64,000 bases of DNA, from positions 62,001-126,000 of the forward strand of contig CACPPD010000001.1 in the NCBI GenBank assembly GCA_902635865.1, in the 5' to 3' direction. The notes below the pieces were generated by a model. It saw only the letters and a program-made list of their open reading frames with translations, made no database searches and had not been told where the DNA came from. A program made the translations under genes and the position numbers. Source of the DNA: an uncultured Pelagibacteraceae bacterium (lineage in GTDB: Bacteria; Pseudomonadota; Alphaproteobacteria; Pelagibacterales; Pelagibacteraceae). Positions 45,669 to 53,309 of the stretch are shown one piece after another. Each line of letters starts with the position of its first letter. The stretch's first letter is position 1.

Positions 45669-46514
45669 ATGATTTTAATTGATGGAAAAAAAGCAGCTGC
45701 AGAATTAAGAGCAGAGTTAAAAGAAGAAGTCACAGAGTTAAAAGCAAAACATAATAAAGTGCCAGGTTTAACAGTAATACTGATTGGTGATTTAACACCT
45801 AGTCAGATTTATGTAAGAAACAAAGAGAAATCAGCAAGTGAGGTAGGATTAAAATCTGAGGTTATAAAATATCCTGATTCAGTTGAGGAAAAGACTGTTT
45901 TAGAAAAAATTAAAGAATTAAATAATGATGATACTGTTTCAGGAATTTTAGTTCAACTTCCTTTACCTAAGCATATTGATAAGCAGAAAGTTATAGAAGC
46001 TATTGATCCCTCAAAAGATGTAGATGGATTTCATCCGATGAATGTAGGCAATCTTTCATCTGGTTATGAAAGTTCGGTACCTTGTACTCCGCTTGGATGT
46101 TATTTGTTGATAAAAAAAATTGAACCTAATTTAAGTGGTAAAAAAGCTGTGGTTGTGGGTAGATCAAATTTAAATGGTAAACCAATGACACAACTTCTTT
46201 TAAAAGAACATTGTACCGTAACTATAACTCATTCAAAAACTAAAGATTTAAAAGCTGAATGTTTAGAGGCAGATATAATTGTTGCAGCTGTAGGTATACC
46301 CGAACTTGTTAGAGGAGATTGGGTTAAGAAAGATGCTATCGTTATTGATGTTGGCATTAATAAAACTGATAAAGGTATAGTTGGTGATGTACATTTTAAT
46401 GAAGTTTCAAAAAATGCAAAAGCACTTACACCTGTTCCAGGTGGAGTTGGCCCTATGACTATTGCTTGTTTACTTAAAAATACTATAGACTGTTTCAAAA
46501 GATCGCAAATTTAA
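45669..46514 (+). CDS. folD: Methylenetetrahydrofolate dehydrogenase/cyclohydrolase FolD
   Basis: FolD interconverts 5,10-methylene-THF and 10-formyl-THF. Motifs are VGNKEKSA-like YVRNKEKSASEVGL (catalytic Tyr and Lys), GILVQLPLPKHID, KDVDGFHPMNVG, VVVGRSNLNGKPMTQLLL and PVPGGVGPMTIACLL. At 281 residues it is full length. It supplies 10-formyl-THF, used by PurH. Confidence 0.96.
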   Translation: MILIDGKKAAAELRAELKEEVTELKAKHNKVPGLTVILIGDLTPSQIYVRNKEKSASEVGLKSEVIKYPDSVEEKTVLEKIKELNNDDTVSGILVQLPLPKHIDKQKVIEAIDPSKDVDGFHPMNVGNLSSGYESSVPCTPLGCYLLIKKIEPNLSGKKAVVVGRSNLNGKPMTQLLLKEHCTVTITHSKTKDLKAECLEADIIVAAVGIPELVRGDWVKKDAIVIDVGINKTDKGIVGDVHFNEVSKNAKALTPVPGGVGPMTIACLLKNTIDCFKRSQI

Positions 46515-46552
46515 TAATTAAACCTTAAGCTGTATTCTGTTAATTTATTAGG

Positions 46553-46756
46553 ATGAAAAAACCTAAACGACCTTACAGATTTGGTATAATTTTTTTACTT
46601 CTTACTGTTCCACCTATTGGAGCAACACAGCTAGGTTGGTATTTGCATGACATGCAAACTGGTTTTGATTATGGTATGATTGTAGGCACAATATCAGTGA
46701 TCTATGCTGCATATTTGATGTATGAAAAAAAATGGCGTGAAGAAGATGAAGATTAA
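46553..46756 (+). CDS. Small two-helix membrane protein, unknown
   Basis: The 67-residue protein begins MKKPKRPYRFGIIFLLLTVP and has two hydrophobic stretches (second: YGMIVGTISVIYAAYLMY) and a charged tail EKKWREEDED. I do not recognise a family. Its clean position 3 bp before the SHOCT gene and base composition support a real gene. Confidence 0.65.
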   Translation: MKKPKRPYRFGIIFLLLTVPPIGATQLGWYLHDMQTGFDYGMIVGTISVIYAAYLMYEKKWREEDED

Positions 46757-46759
46757 ATT

Positions 46760-47035
46760 ATGGAAAAAATAATTTTTTTTGGATTGGTTATTCCTATTAT
46801 GGCTTATGTTTTATACTTAGGTGGAATGGCAATAATGAATGGTTTTAAATCTAAGGAAGCTAATAGAGCTGAAAAGGAACAATATAAAAGTGAGACTGAT
46901 GAGATAAGCGAGACTACTTCCGAACAAACTAGCAATCTTAGTGATGAACTTAGTAAATTAAATGATTTAAAAGAAGAAGGAATTATTTCTCAAGAGGAAT
47001 TTGAAAAGGCGAAAAATAAACTATTAAATAATTAA
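46760..47035 (+). CDS. Membrane-anchored SHOCT-like protein
   Basis: The 91-residue protein has an N-terminal membrane helix (IIFFGLVIPIMAYVLYLGGM), a charged Ser/Thr/Glu-rich linker, and a C-terminal SHOCT-like motif LNDLKEEGIISQEEFEKAKN. SHOCT is a short helical element of unknown role, often in oligomerisation. It follows the small membrane protein at 46553, and the two may form a unit. Confidence 0.72.
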   Translation: MEKIIFFGLVIPIMAYVLYLGGMAIMNGFKSKEANRAEKEQYKSETDEISETTSEQTSNLSDELSKLNDLKEEGIISQEEFEKAKNKLLNN

Positions 47036-47046
47036 ATAGTTTAATC

Positions 47047-47934
47047 ATGTTTAATGGTTTTAAAAAAAAATTTGTTAAAGTAAGTAAGGGTAAAATTTTT
47101 TGTAGATTTAAAGGTAACGGTCCTCCCTTATTATTACTTCATGGATATCCTCAAACACATGTTATGTGGCACAAGACTGCCCCTGAACTTAGTAAATATT
47201 TTACTGTAATAGTTGCTGACCTTAGAGGATATGGAGATAGTTTAGTTTTACCTGGTGGCATTAATCATAAAAATTATTCTAAAAGAGAAATGGCTAAAGA
47301 TATGGTTCAATTGATGAGTAAATTAAATTTTAAAAAATTTTTTGTTGCAGGACATGATAGAGGCGGGAGAGTTGCACATAGAATGGCAAGAGATTATAGA
47401 AATAAAATTATAGCTTTAAGTGTATTAGATATTTGTCCAACTTTAGATATGTACGAGCATACTGATATGAAATTTGCAAAAGGATATTTTCACTGGTTTT
47501 ATTTAATACAGCCAGCACCTTTACCAGAGAAAATGATAATGGCAGATCCTAAAAGATGGTTAAAAAGTCGTTTTAATAGGTCATCAAAACGTGCGGTTGG
47601 AAAAACTGAAGACGAATATTTAAGAGCCTTCAAACAAAAGAAAAGAATCCATGCATCTTGTGAAGATTATAGGGCTGCTGCAACTATAGACTTAGATCAT
47701 GATAAAAAAGATAGAAATAAAAAATTAAACATTCCTATTCATGTTTTGTGGGGAAAAAAAGGAGTAGTTGGAAAGCAATTCAACCCAATTAAAATATGGC
47801 AAAAATATACAAACAAAAAAGTTTATGGAGCAGAAATTAATTCAGATCATTTCATTCCAGAGGAAAGTCCAAAACAAACTATAAATTATTTAAAAAAATT
47901 TTTTTTAAAAAATGTTAAAAATAATACCGAATAA
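47047..47934 (+). CDS. Alpha/beta hydrolase resembling fluoroacetate (haloacetate) dehalogenase
   Basis: The 295-residue protein shows the fluoroacetate dehalogenase pattern. The nucleophile is Asp104 in AGHDRGGRVAHRMARDY, with Arg105 and Arg108 to hold the carboxylate. Asp128 is the acid in SVLDICPT. His149-Trp150 and Tyr208 form the halide pocket, and His268 in NSDHFIPEE is the general base. The segment FHWFYLIQPAPLPEKMI is typical of the family. Related hydrolases can be epoxide hydrolases, but the Arg pair and His-Trp favour haloacid substrates. Its end overlaps the TauD-like gene by 23 bp. Confidence 0.85.
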   Translation: MFNGFKKKFVKVSKGKIFCRFKGNGPPLLLLHGYPQTHVMWHKTAPELSKYFTVIVADLRGYGDSLVLPGGINHKNYSKREMAKDMVQLMSKLNFKKFFVAGHDRGGRVAHRMARDYRNKIIALSVLDICPTLDMYEHTDMKFAKGYFHWFYLIQPAPLPEKMIMADPKRWLKSRFNRSSKRAVGKTEDEYLRAFKQKKRIHASCEDYRAAATIDLDHDKKDRNKKLNIPIHVLWGKKGVVGKQFNPIKIWQKYTNKKVYGAEINSDHFIPEESPKQTINYLKKFFLKNVKNNTE

Positions 47935-48703
47935 AAACAATATTGGTGCGGAAATAATTGTAAATTTAAAAGAAATTACCGATAAAGATATTTTTAAAAT
48001 TAAAAAAGCACTTAACAAATATGGAATGTTATATTTTAGGGAACAAAAATTAACTTCTAAACTTTATATTAAGTTTGCAAAATATTTTGGAAATTTAGCC
48101 AACTATCCAAGATTAAAAGGTTTAAATAAAAAATTTCCTCAAATCACGGTAGTGCAAAGAAAGTCAACTGATAAAGGACCAAGTTTTGGTGAACAATTTC
48201 ATACCGATTCAATTTATACAAAAAAGCCACCAAGATTTACAATGTTGTTTTCTAAACTTGTGCCAAAAAAAGGAAAAGCTAATACAGAATTTTGTTCTCA
48301 ATATCTTGCTTATAAAGGATTACCAAATTCAGTAAGAAGAAAATTTAAAAATATTAAAGCTAAATATTCCTCTGAAGGTCCAATTTCGGTTACGACAAAA
48401 GAGAGAGTAAAAGAAAAAGGAAAAAATATTAAAGAACTTAGATCTTCACATAAAATCATCAGGAAAATAAATACAAAATATTCGATTTATTGTAGTCCAG
48501 GACATTTTGTTGGTTTTAGTTCAAAGATAAAAAATCAAGAAAAATTTAAGAAATTTTTATTTAATCATCAAATTAAAAAGAAGTTTCAATTTTCATTGCC
48601 TTGGGAAAAAAATCAATTGGCTATATGGGATAACAGATCTATGCTTCATCAGGCAACACCCTTTAGGGGAAATAGAATAATGCATAGAATAACGATTAAA
48701 TAA
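47912..48703 (+). CDS. TauD/TfdA-family 2-oxoglutarate-dependent dioxygenase
   Basis: The 263-residue protein has the iron motif H97-x-D99 in FGEQFHTDSIY and the distal His246 in AIWDNRSMLHQATPF, with a 2-oxoglutarate-binding Arg in NRIMHRITI. TauD family members oxidise sulfonates, phenoxyacids, carnitine-type and other small acids. The substrate here is unknown. Overlap with the dehalogenase-like gene suggests a shared pathway for small organic acids (inference). Confidence 0.87.
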   Translation: MLKIIPNKNNIGAEIIVNLKEITDKDIFKIKKALNKYGMLYFREQKLTSKLYIKFAKYFGNLANYPRLKGLNKKFPQITVVQRKSTDKGPSFGEQFHTDSIYTKKPPRFTMLFSKLVPKKGKANTEFCSQYLAYKGLPNSVRRKFKNIKAKYSSEGPISVTTKERVKEKGKNIKELRSSHKIIRKINTKYSIYCSPGHFVGFSSKIKNQEKFKKFLFNHQIKKKFQFSLPWEKNQLAIWDNRSMLHQATPFRGNRIMHRITIK

Positions 48704-48706
48704 TTT

Positions 48707-49634
48707 ATGTTCACAATTTTTTTAGGACTAACTCCATTTATATTTATTACTTTTTTTAGGGTTTGTTTTTGGTAAGTTAAAAGTTTTAGATCTTAGTCAT
48801 GCTAAAATTTTAAATCTTTTTTTGTTCTATGTTGCAGTTCCGGCATTGATAATTAAACTAATATCACAAAATGAAATTGGACAAGTAGATTTCAAACAAA
48901 TTTTTTCTTATTTAATTATGCAATCGATATGTGGAATTATCGCTTACTTAATTACTTCAAAATATTTTAAAAGATCAATCCCAGAGTCAATTATTTGGGC
49001 TTTAACAGTTGCATTATCAAACCATGTGACTTTGCTTTTACCAATAACAGAAATTTATTTTCAACAAAATGTAATTACACAAGTTGCAAGCATCATATTA
49101 ATGGATGGGATAATTTTATTATCTATAATTGCTTTTTTTCTTGAATTATCTACAAAACAAAATGTAAATTTATTTAATTTTATTAAAAATTTATTCTTAA
49201 ACCCATTTATTTTTTCAATAATTATAGGTCTATTATTTTTATTATTAAATTTTAATATTGATCAAACACCGATTGAATACACTTTGTATAAACTTGCAGC
49301 ATGTGTTTCACCAGTTGGATTGTTTGCAATTGGTATAATTCTCTCGTTTTATACAAAAAATGTAATTAATAAATTATCTGTTTCTATTTCAGTTTTAAAA
49401 TTAGTCATTTCCCCGATAATTTTATTGTTAATTGGATTAGTTTTTTTTAATGCAGGATTGCCAGCTGAAATACCAGGTGCTTTTTTTGTGAGTGTTGCAC
49501 CTTGCGGAGTTACCTCTATAGTTTTATGTGCTGCTTATAATGTAAGTCCTGAAAATATAATAAAAGCAATTTTTCTCTCTACTATTGCTTCTATAGGTAC
49601 TATATTTTTTGCAATTAAGTATTTAACTCTATAA
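48707..49634 (+). CDS. AEC-family (auxin efflux carrier-like) permease, frameshifted in this sequence
   Basis: From the ATG at 48707 the frame reads MFTIFLGLTPFIFITF and then stops after a run of seven T (48751-48757). Removing one T joins it to the downstream frame, giving LGFVFGKLKVLDLSHAKIL and the rest (FYVAVPALIIKLISQNEI, DGIILLSIIAFFLE, SVAPCGVTSIVLCAAYNVSP). The corrected product is about 308 residues with about ten membrane helices, normal for the family, which exports or imports malate, malonate or other acids. A sequencing error is the simplest cause. It follows the dioxygenase gene by 3 bp and overlaps the convergent MBL gene by 6 bp. Confidence 0.85.
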
Positions 49635-50612
49635 CAATTTATCTAGAGGATTAACTTCTCCAATTTTAAAAATAATTGCATCTTTTTTATTAAAACCATA
49701 TTTTTCAGCACTATCTTTAAATCTAATTGGAGGTTCCATAATCGGCTCTAATGACAAAACAAATGTTCCCCAATGCATTCCCAATACTTTTTTACTTTTT
49801 AGGTCCTGTGCAACATTCAAGGCTTCTTCTGGTGTAGTATGATAAATAGTTTTATCAAACATTGGTTTAAAATTATAAGCACCAATATTAATCATTGTCA
49901 GATCTATAGGACCATATTTTTCTCCTAGTTCTTTGTAGATTTCCCCATAACCTGTGTCACATGCAAATAAAATTTTTTTACTTTTATATTCTATAAGAAA
50001 ATTACCCCACAAAGTTTTATTTGTGTCTGTTAAACTTCTCTTTGACCAATGAACTGCAGGAAGTAAAGAAATTTTCAAATTCTCATTAATAATTATTTGA
50101 TCATACCAATCCATTTCATTTATATCTTTATATCCTTTAAAATATTTACCAAGATTTAGTGGAGTTAATACTTTTGCACTCTTAAAAGGAAAATTTCTAA
50201 TAGTTGACATGTCCTGATGATCGTAATGATTATGAGTGAGTAAAAATATATCTGTTTTAGGTATCTCGTTTAATTTTATTGCAGGATTAGTAAATCTTTT
50301 TGGACCAAAGATTAGTGGTCCAGCATTCTTTGAAAATATAGGATCTGTTATAATTATAGTTCCACCTAATTTTATTAGGTATGTCGCGTGACCTATCCAA
50401 GCAATATAATCATCGTTTTTATATTTTTCTAAATCAGCTAGTACTTTTTCTTTTTCAATCACATGTTCTTTTGGATAAGATAAATCAACTTTTTTTCTCA
50501 ATTTACTGAAAGTTCTATAAGAAAATTTTCCTGACCTAGATATTATTACTGGAGATCCTTTTGGATTTCTGAAAGTGCCATCAGGTAAATGATGATAAGG
50601 TCTTTCTTTCAT
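49629..50612 (-). CDS. MBL-fold metal-dependent hydrolase (NAPE-PLD/UlaG-like)
   Basis: The 327-residue protein has the metal-binding motif H127-x-H129-x-D131-H132 in LLTHNHYDHQDM, with the upstream AWIGHATYLIKLGGTIIITD and downstream IGAYNFKPMF and VLGMHWGTFVLS. The pattern matches the N-acyl-phosphatidylethanolamine phospholipase D-like branch rather than beta-lactamases. No signal peptide is visible. Substrate unknown. It is 1 bp after the PQQ-type dehydrogenase gene. Confidence 0.86.
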   Translation of the reverse strand: MKERPYHHLPDGTFRNPKGSPVIISRSGKFSYRTFSKLRKKVDLSYPKEHVIEKEKVLADLEKYKNDDYIAWIGHATYLIKLGGTIIITDPIFSKNAGPLIFGPKRFTNPAIKLNEIPKTDIFLLTHNHYDHQDMSTIRNFPFKSAKVLTPLNLGKYFKGYKDINEMDWYDQIIINENLKISLLPAVHWSKRSLTDTNKTLWGNFLIEYKSKKILFACDTGYGEIYKELGEKYGPIDLTMINIGAYNFKPMFDKTIYHTTPEEALNVAQDLKSKKVLGMHWGTFVLSLEPIMEPPIRFKDSAEKYGFNKKDAIIFKIGEVNPLDKLL

Positions 50613-50613
50613 A

Positions 50614-51681
50614 TTATTTGTTTTTCTCCATCAACCATAAGCTATTTCCCGCAAGAAAATATATTTTTCCATTTACAGGGTGAACTTGTATATCTCTTAT
50701 TCTCCCAATTTTATCTTTAAAAATAATTGTTTCTTCAATGTCAGACAAATTTTGAAAGTTTAATTTTCTCATTGATTTATCTTTTAAAGAAGTAATAAGC
50801 GCTTCGCCATTCCATTCTTTAAATTCATTTCCTTTATAAATAGTGATGGCACTTGCAGCTATTGAAGGCACCCAGTATTGGATTGCTTTGGTAAATCCTG
50901 GTTTCCATTTAGGTCCAATCTTTGACCCTGAATAATTTGTTCCACCCCAACCTAAAATTTTCCAACCATAATTCTCTCCCTTTTTTACTTCACCAAACCA
51001 ATCACCACCTTTTGCACCATGGTTGCTTGCATAAATTTTTCCATCAAAAGAGGAATAGGTTAGGCCTTGAGGATTACGAACACCAATTTGATAAATCTCT
51101 GGTAACCAATCTGATTTACCTTCAAACTTAGGATTATCTTTTGGTATACTGCCATCTAAATGAATTCTGATAATACTTCCAGGATGTTTTGTTGGATCTT
51201 GAGCAATCATGCCTCCACCTCTTTCTCCAGCAGATGCAAAAAGATAATTATCTTTTATAGCTAGTCTGGAACCGAAATGATAACCGGATTCTATTGGTGG
51301 TTCAGCTTGAAATATATTTTTAAAATCTAAATTTTTTTTATTTAATTTAGCTTTTGCAATCGAGGTGCTTGTTTTCCAATTTCCTCTATTTCCTGAATAA
51401 GAAATCCATAAGTAATCATTTTGATAAATAATATCTAATAAACCTCCTTGTCCGTGTACAAAATAATTTAAGTTATGTTTAACTTCGTAGGCTTCTTTAG
51501 AAGTAATATTTACTATTTTTATTTTTCCAGTTTTTTCAGTGATGATTAATTCTTCATCATTAATAAAAGATGATCCCCAAGGTTCATTTAATGATACTAA
51601 TTGTGTAAAATTATAACTTTTAGAGTATGAAAGTGAAACTTTTGTAAAAAAAATTATTATAATTAAAAGAATAAACCTCAT
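50614..51681 (-). CDS. PQQ-dependent soluble aldose sugar dehydrogenase-like protein
   Basis: The 355-residue protein starts with a signal peptide (about 1-20, MRFILLIIIIFFTKVSLSYS) and is a six-bladed propeller of the GDH/YliI type: NEPWGSSFINDEELIITEKT, SAGERGGGMIAQDP, PEIYQIGVRNPQGLTYSSFD, ENYGWKILGWGG and WVPSIAASAITIY. It would oxidise sugars in the periplasm using PQQ. No PQQ synthesis genes are in the window, so cofactor may be scavenged. Confidence 0.88.
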   Translation of the reverse strand: MRFILLIIIIFFTKVSLSYSKSYNFTQLVSLNEPWGSSFINDEELIITEKTGKIKIVNITSKEAYEVKHNLNYFVHGQGGLLDIIYQNDYLWISYSGNRGNWKTSTSIAKAKLNKKNLDFKNIFQAEPPIESGYHFGSRLAIKDNYLFASAGERGGGMIAQDPTKHPGSIIRIHLDGSIPKDNPKFEGKSDWLPEIYQIGVRNPQGLTYSSFDGKIYASNHGAKGGDWFGEVKKGENYGWKILGWGGTNYSGSKIGPKWKPGFTKAIQYWVPSIAASAITIYKGNEFKEWNGEALITSLKDKSMRKLNFQNLSDIEETIIFKDKIGRIRDIQVHPVNGKIYFLAGNSLWLMEKNK

Positions 51682-51684
51682 AAA

Positions 51685-52395
51685 TTATATTAATCTACCT
51701 TGAATATAAAACTCATTAGTTTCATTTTTTTTTACTCGATCTCTTGTATCAAACCAATTATTTCCAAAAACACTTATATCTCCTTTTACATGTAGTATGC
51801 CTTTTTCAATTTTTGTATCACAGTAAACATCATCTCCCATTAAAGTTCCTTCTAGCGCTCTCTTTTTATAATCTTTAACTGCATCTATATCTTTAAAAAC
51901 AGTGTTAATTGCACAAGGTCCAATTTCAGTCATGCCCCAATTGACCATAAAATGACAACCTTTTTTAACAAATTTTGTGATTAATTCCCACTCCACTGGT
52001 TCACTACCACAGGTGATCCATACACCTTTTAAATTTAAATCTTGAAATGATTTGGTTAGCATTATAGCTCTAGCATGTTTTGGTGTTATGTGAGTGTGAG
52101 TAAAGTTTTTAATTCGTTTACAAAAATTATAAGCATTAAATTTTTCAATTTCTATGTGTGCACCTACCTCAAAACCTGGTAATGTTTGCGCTAAAAGTCC
52201 ACCAGCATGTTCTAATTTACAAACTGTATAAATTTTACTTTTAGGTGAAATTTTTTGACATTCACGTGCAATCTTATTTGCATTTCTTAGCTTGTAAGGA
52301 GTTTGATAAATCTTTTTTTGTGGACCTGTAGTACCACTTGATTTTAGTTCAATTCCTTTTTTTAGAATGAGAGATAAATTGTTTTTCTGTTCCAT
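51685..52395 (-). CDS. Short AMP-binding (adenylate-forming) domain protein
   Basis: The 236-residue protein holds core motifs of the ANL superfamily: A3 ELKSSGTTGPQKKIYQTP near the start, A5 FMVNWGMTEIGPCAI and A7-like NNWFDTRDRVKKNETNEFYI ending in QGRLI. It lacks the roughly 150-residue N-terminal part and the whole C-terminal lid with the catalytic lysine of full enzymes (about 500 residues). It may adenylate or merely bind a ligand. I use the ATG at 52395; a TTG at 52413 is possible. It overlaps the DUF6356-like gene by 47 bp. Confidence 0.78.
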   Translation of the reverse strand: MEQKNNLSLILKKGIELKSSGTTGPQKKIYQTPYKLRNANKIARECQKISPKSKIYTVCKLEHAGGLLAQTLPGFEVGAHIEIEKFNAYNFCKRIKNFTHTHITPKHARAIMLTKSFQDLNLKGVWITCGSEPVEWELITKFVKKGCHFMVNWGMTEIGPCAINTVFKDIDAVKDYKKRALEGTLMGDDVYCDTKIEKGILHVKGDISVFGNNWFDTRDRVKKNETNEFYIQGRLI

Positions 52396-52570
52396 CAACA
52401 ATTTTTTTTGCAAGTTTGTAAGGTGTAAAAGTAAAAATCCATGGTAAGATACTGTGTATCATACCTGTGATTAAAATTAGAAGTGCCAAAAAGTTAAAAT
52501 AGCTTGCATACAAAAAATGTTTAAACCAAGAAGATTTTATTTTTTTAAGATGCTTTAAGTCCCAATCCAT
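52349..52570 (-). CDS. DUF6356-like small membrane protein
   Basis: The 73-residue protein has the pattern SSWFKHFLYASYFNFLALLI, then GMIHSILPWIFTFTPYKLAK, matching the DUF6356 arrangement with His-containing helix and IH-x3-P motif. Function is unknown. The ATG at 52570 lies next to the SDR stop; upstream in-frame starts would read back into the SDR gene. Members often sit in photolyase-containing clusters of marine bacteria (recalled association). Confidence 0.72.
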   Translation of the reverse strand: MDWDLKHLKKIKSSWFKHFLYASYFNFLALLILITGMIHSILPWIFTFTPYKLAKKIVDGTEKQFISHSKKRN

Positions 52571-52571
52571 T

Positions 52572-53282
52572 TTAAGAAAGTTTAGATCTACCACCATCAA
52601 CAGCAATTATTTGACCTGTAACCCAAGAACTATCTTCTGTAAGTAAGAATTTAGCTAGTGCAGCAGAGTCTTTACCTTCACCCAACCTTTTAAGAGGATG
52701 TGCTTTTGCAATACCTTCGGCTATAGCAGTATTTTTTAACATTGGTTCTGCTATTTTAGATTTTGTTAAACTTGGTGCCACACAATTTACTCTTATGTTT
52801 GGAGCAAATTCTGCTGCAAGAGAAACTGTTAAACCTTCAACAGCTGCTTTTGCTGAAGCTATGATTGCATGATTGGTAAAACCTCTTTGAGCAGCAACAG
52901 TTGAAAATAACACTATCGAACCTTTATTTTTTTTTAAACTTTCCTGATATCCTTTAATAGCTTCTACAGCAGAATAAAGATTAAGCTTCATGCATTTTTG
53001 AAAGTCCTGTTCATTTACCATTCTTAAAGGTTTTAAATCAATGGAACCGACACAATAAGCTAGGCCTTTAATTTCAGAAATATCTGATTTAACTTTTTCT
53101 ATAAACCCATCCTCTAAAACATCCACAACGGTATGTGAGCAACCAAGTTTTTCAGAAACAGAACTAAGTTCACTTTCATTTCTTCCAACTAAATGAATAT
53201 TGTTTCCAGAGTTTTTTAATTGTTCCGCTAAACTTGACCCAATAGAACCTGTCGCACCAAAAATTACATATTTTTCTGACAT
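52572..53282 (-). CDS. Short-chain dehydrogenase/reductase
   Basis: The 236-residue SDR has the NAD(P) motif VIFGATGSIGSSLAEQL, the NADP-favouring VGRNESELSS, and the active-site serine region SIVLFSTVAAQRGFTNHAI. The usual Tyr-x3-Lys is replaced: the text reads NHAIIASAKAAVEGL, where the canonical Tyr position holds Ile or Ala beside Lys. This pattern is seen in some SDRs of light-linked clusters. Substrate unknown. It is divergent from the photolyase-related gene across 27 bp. Confidence 0.88.
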   Translation of the reverse strand: MSEKYVIFGATGSIGSSLAEQLKNSGNNIHLVGRNESELSSVSEKLGCSHTVVDVLEDGFIEKVKSDISEIKGLAYCVGSIDLKPLRMVNEQDFQKCMKLNLYSAVEAIKGYQESLKKNKGSIVLFSTVAAQRGFTNHAIIASAKAAVEGLTVSLAAEFAPNIRVNCVAPSLTKSKIAEPMLKNTAIAEGIAKAHPLKRLGEGKDSAALAKFLLTEDSSWVTGQIIAVDGGRSKLS

Positions 53283-53309
53283 AAAAAATTTTATTAGTTA
53301 TATTTAACT

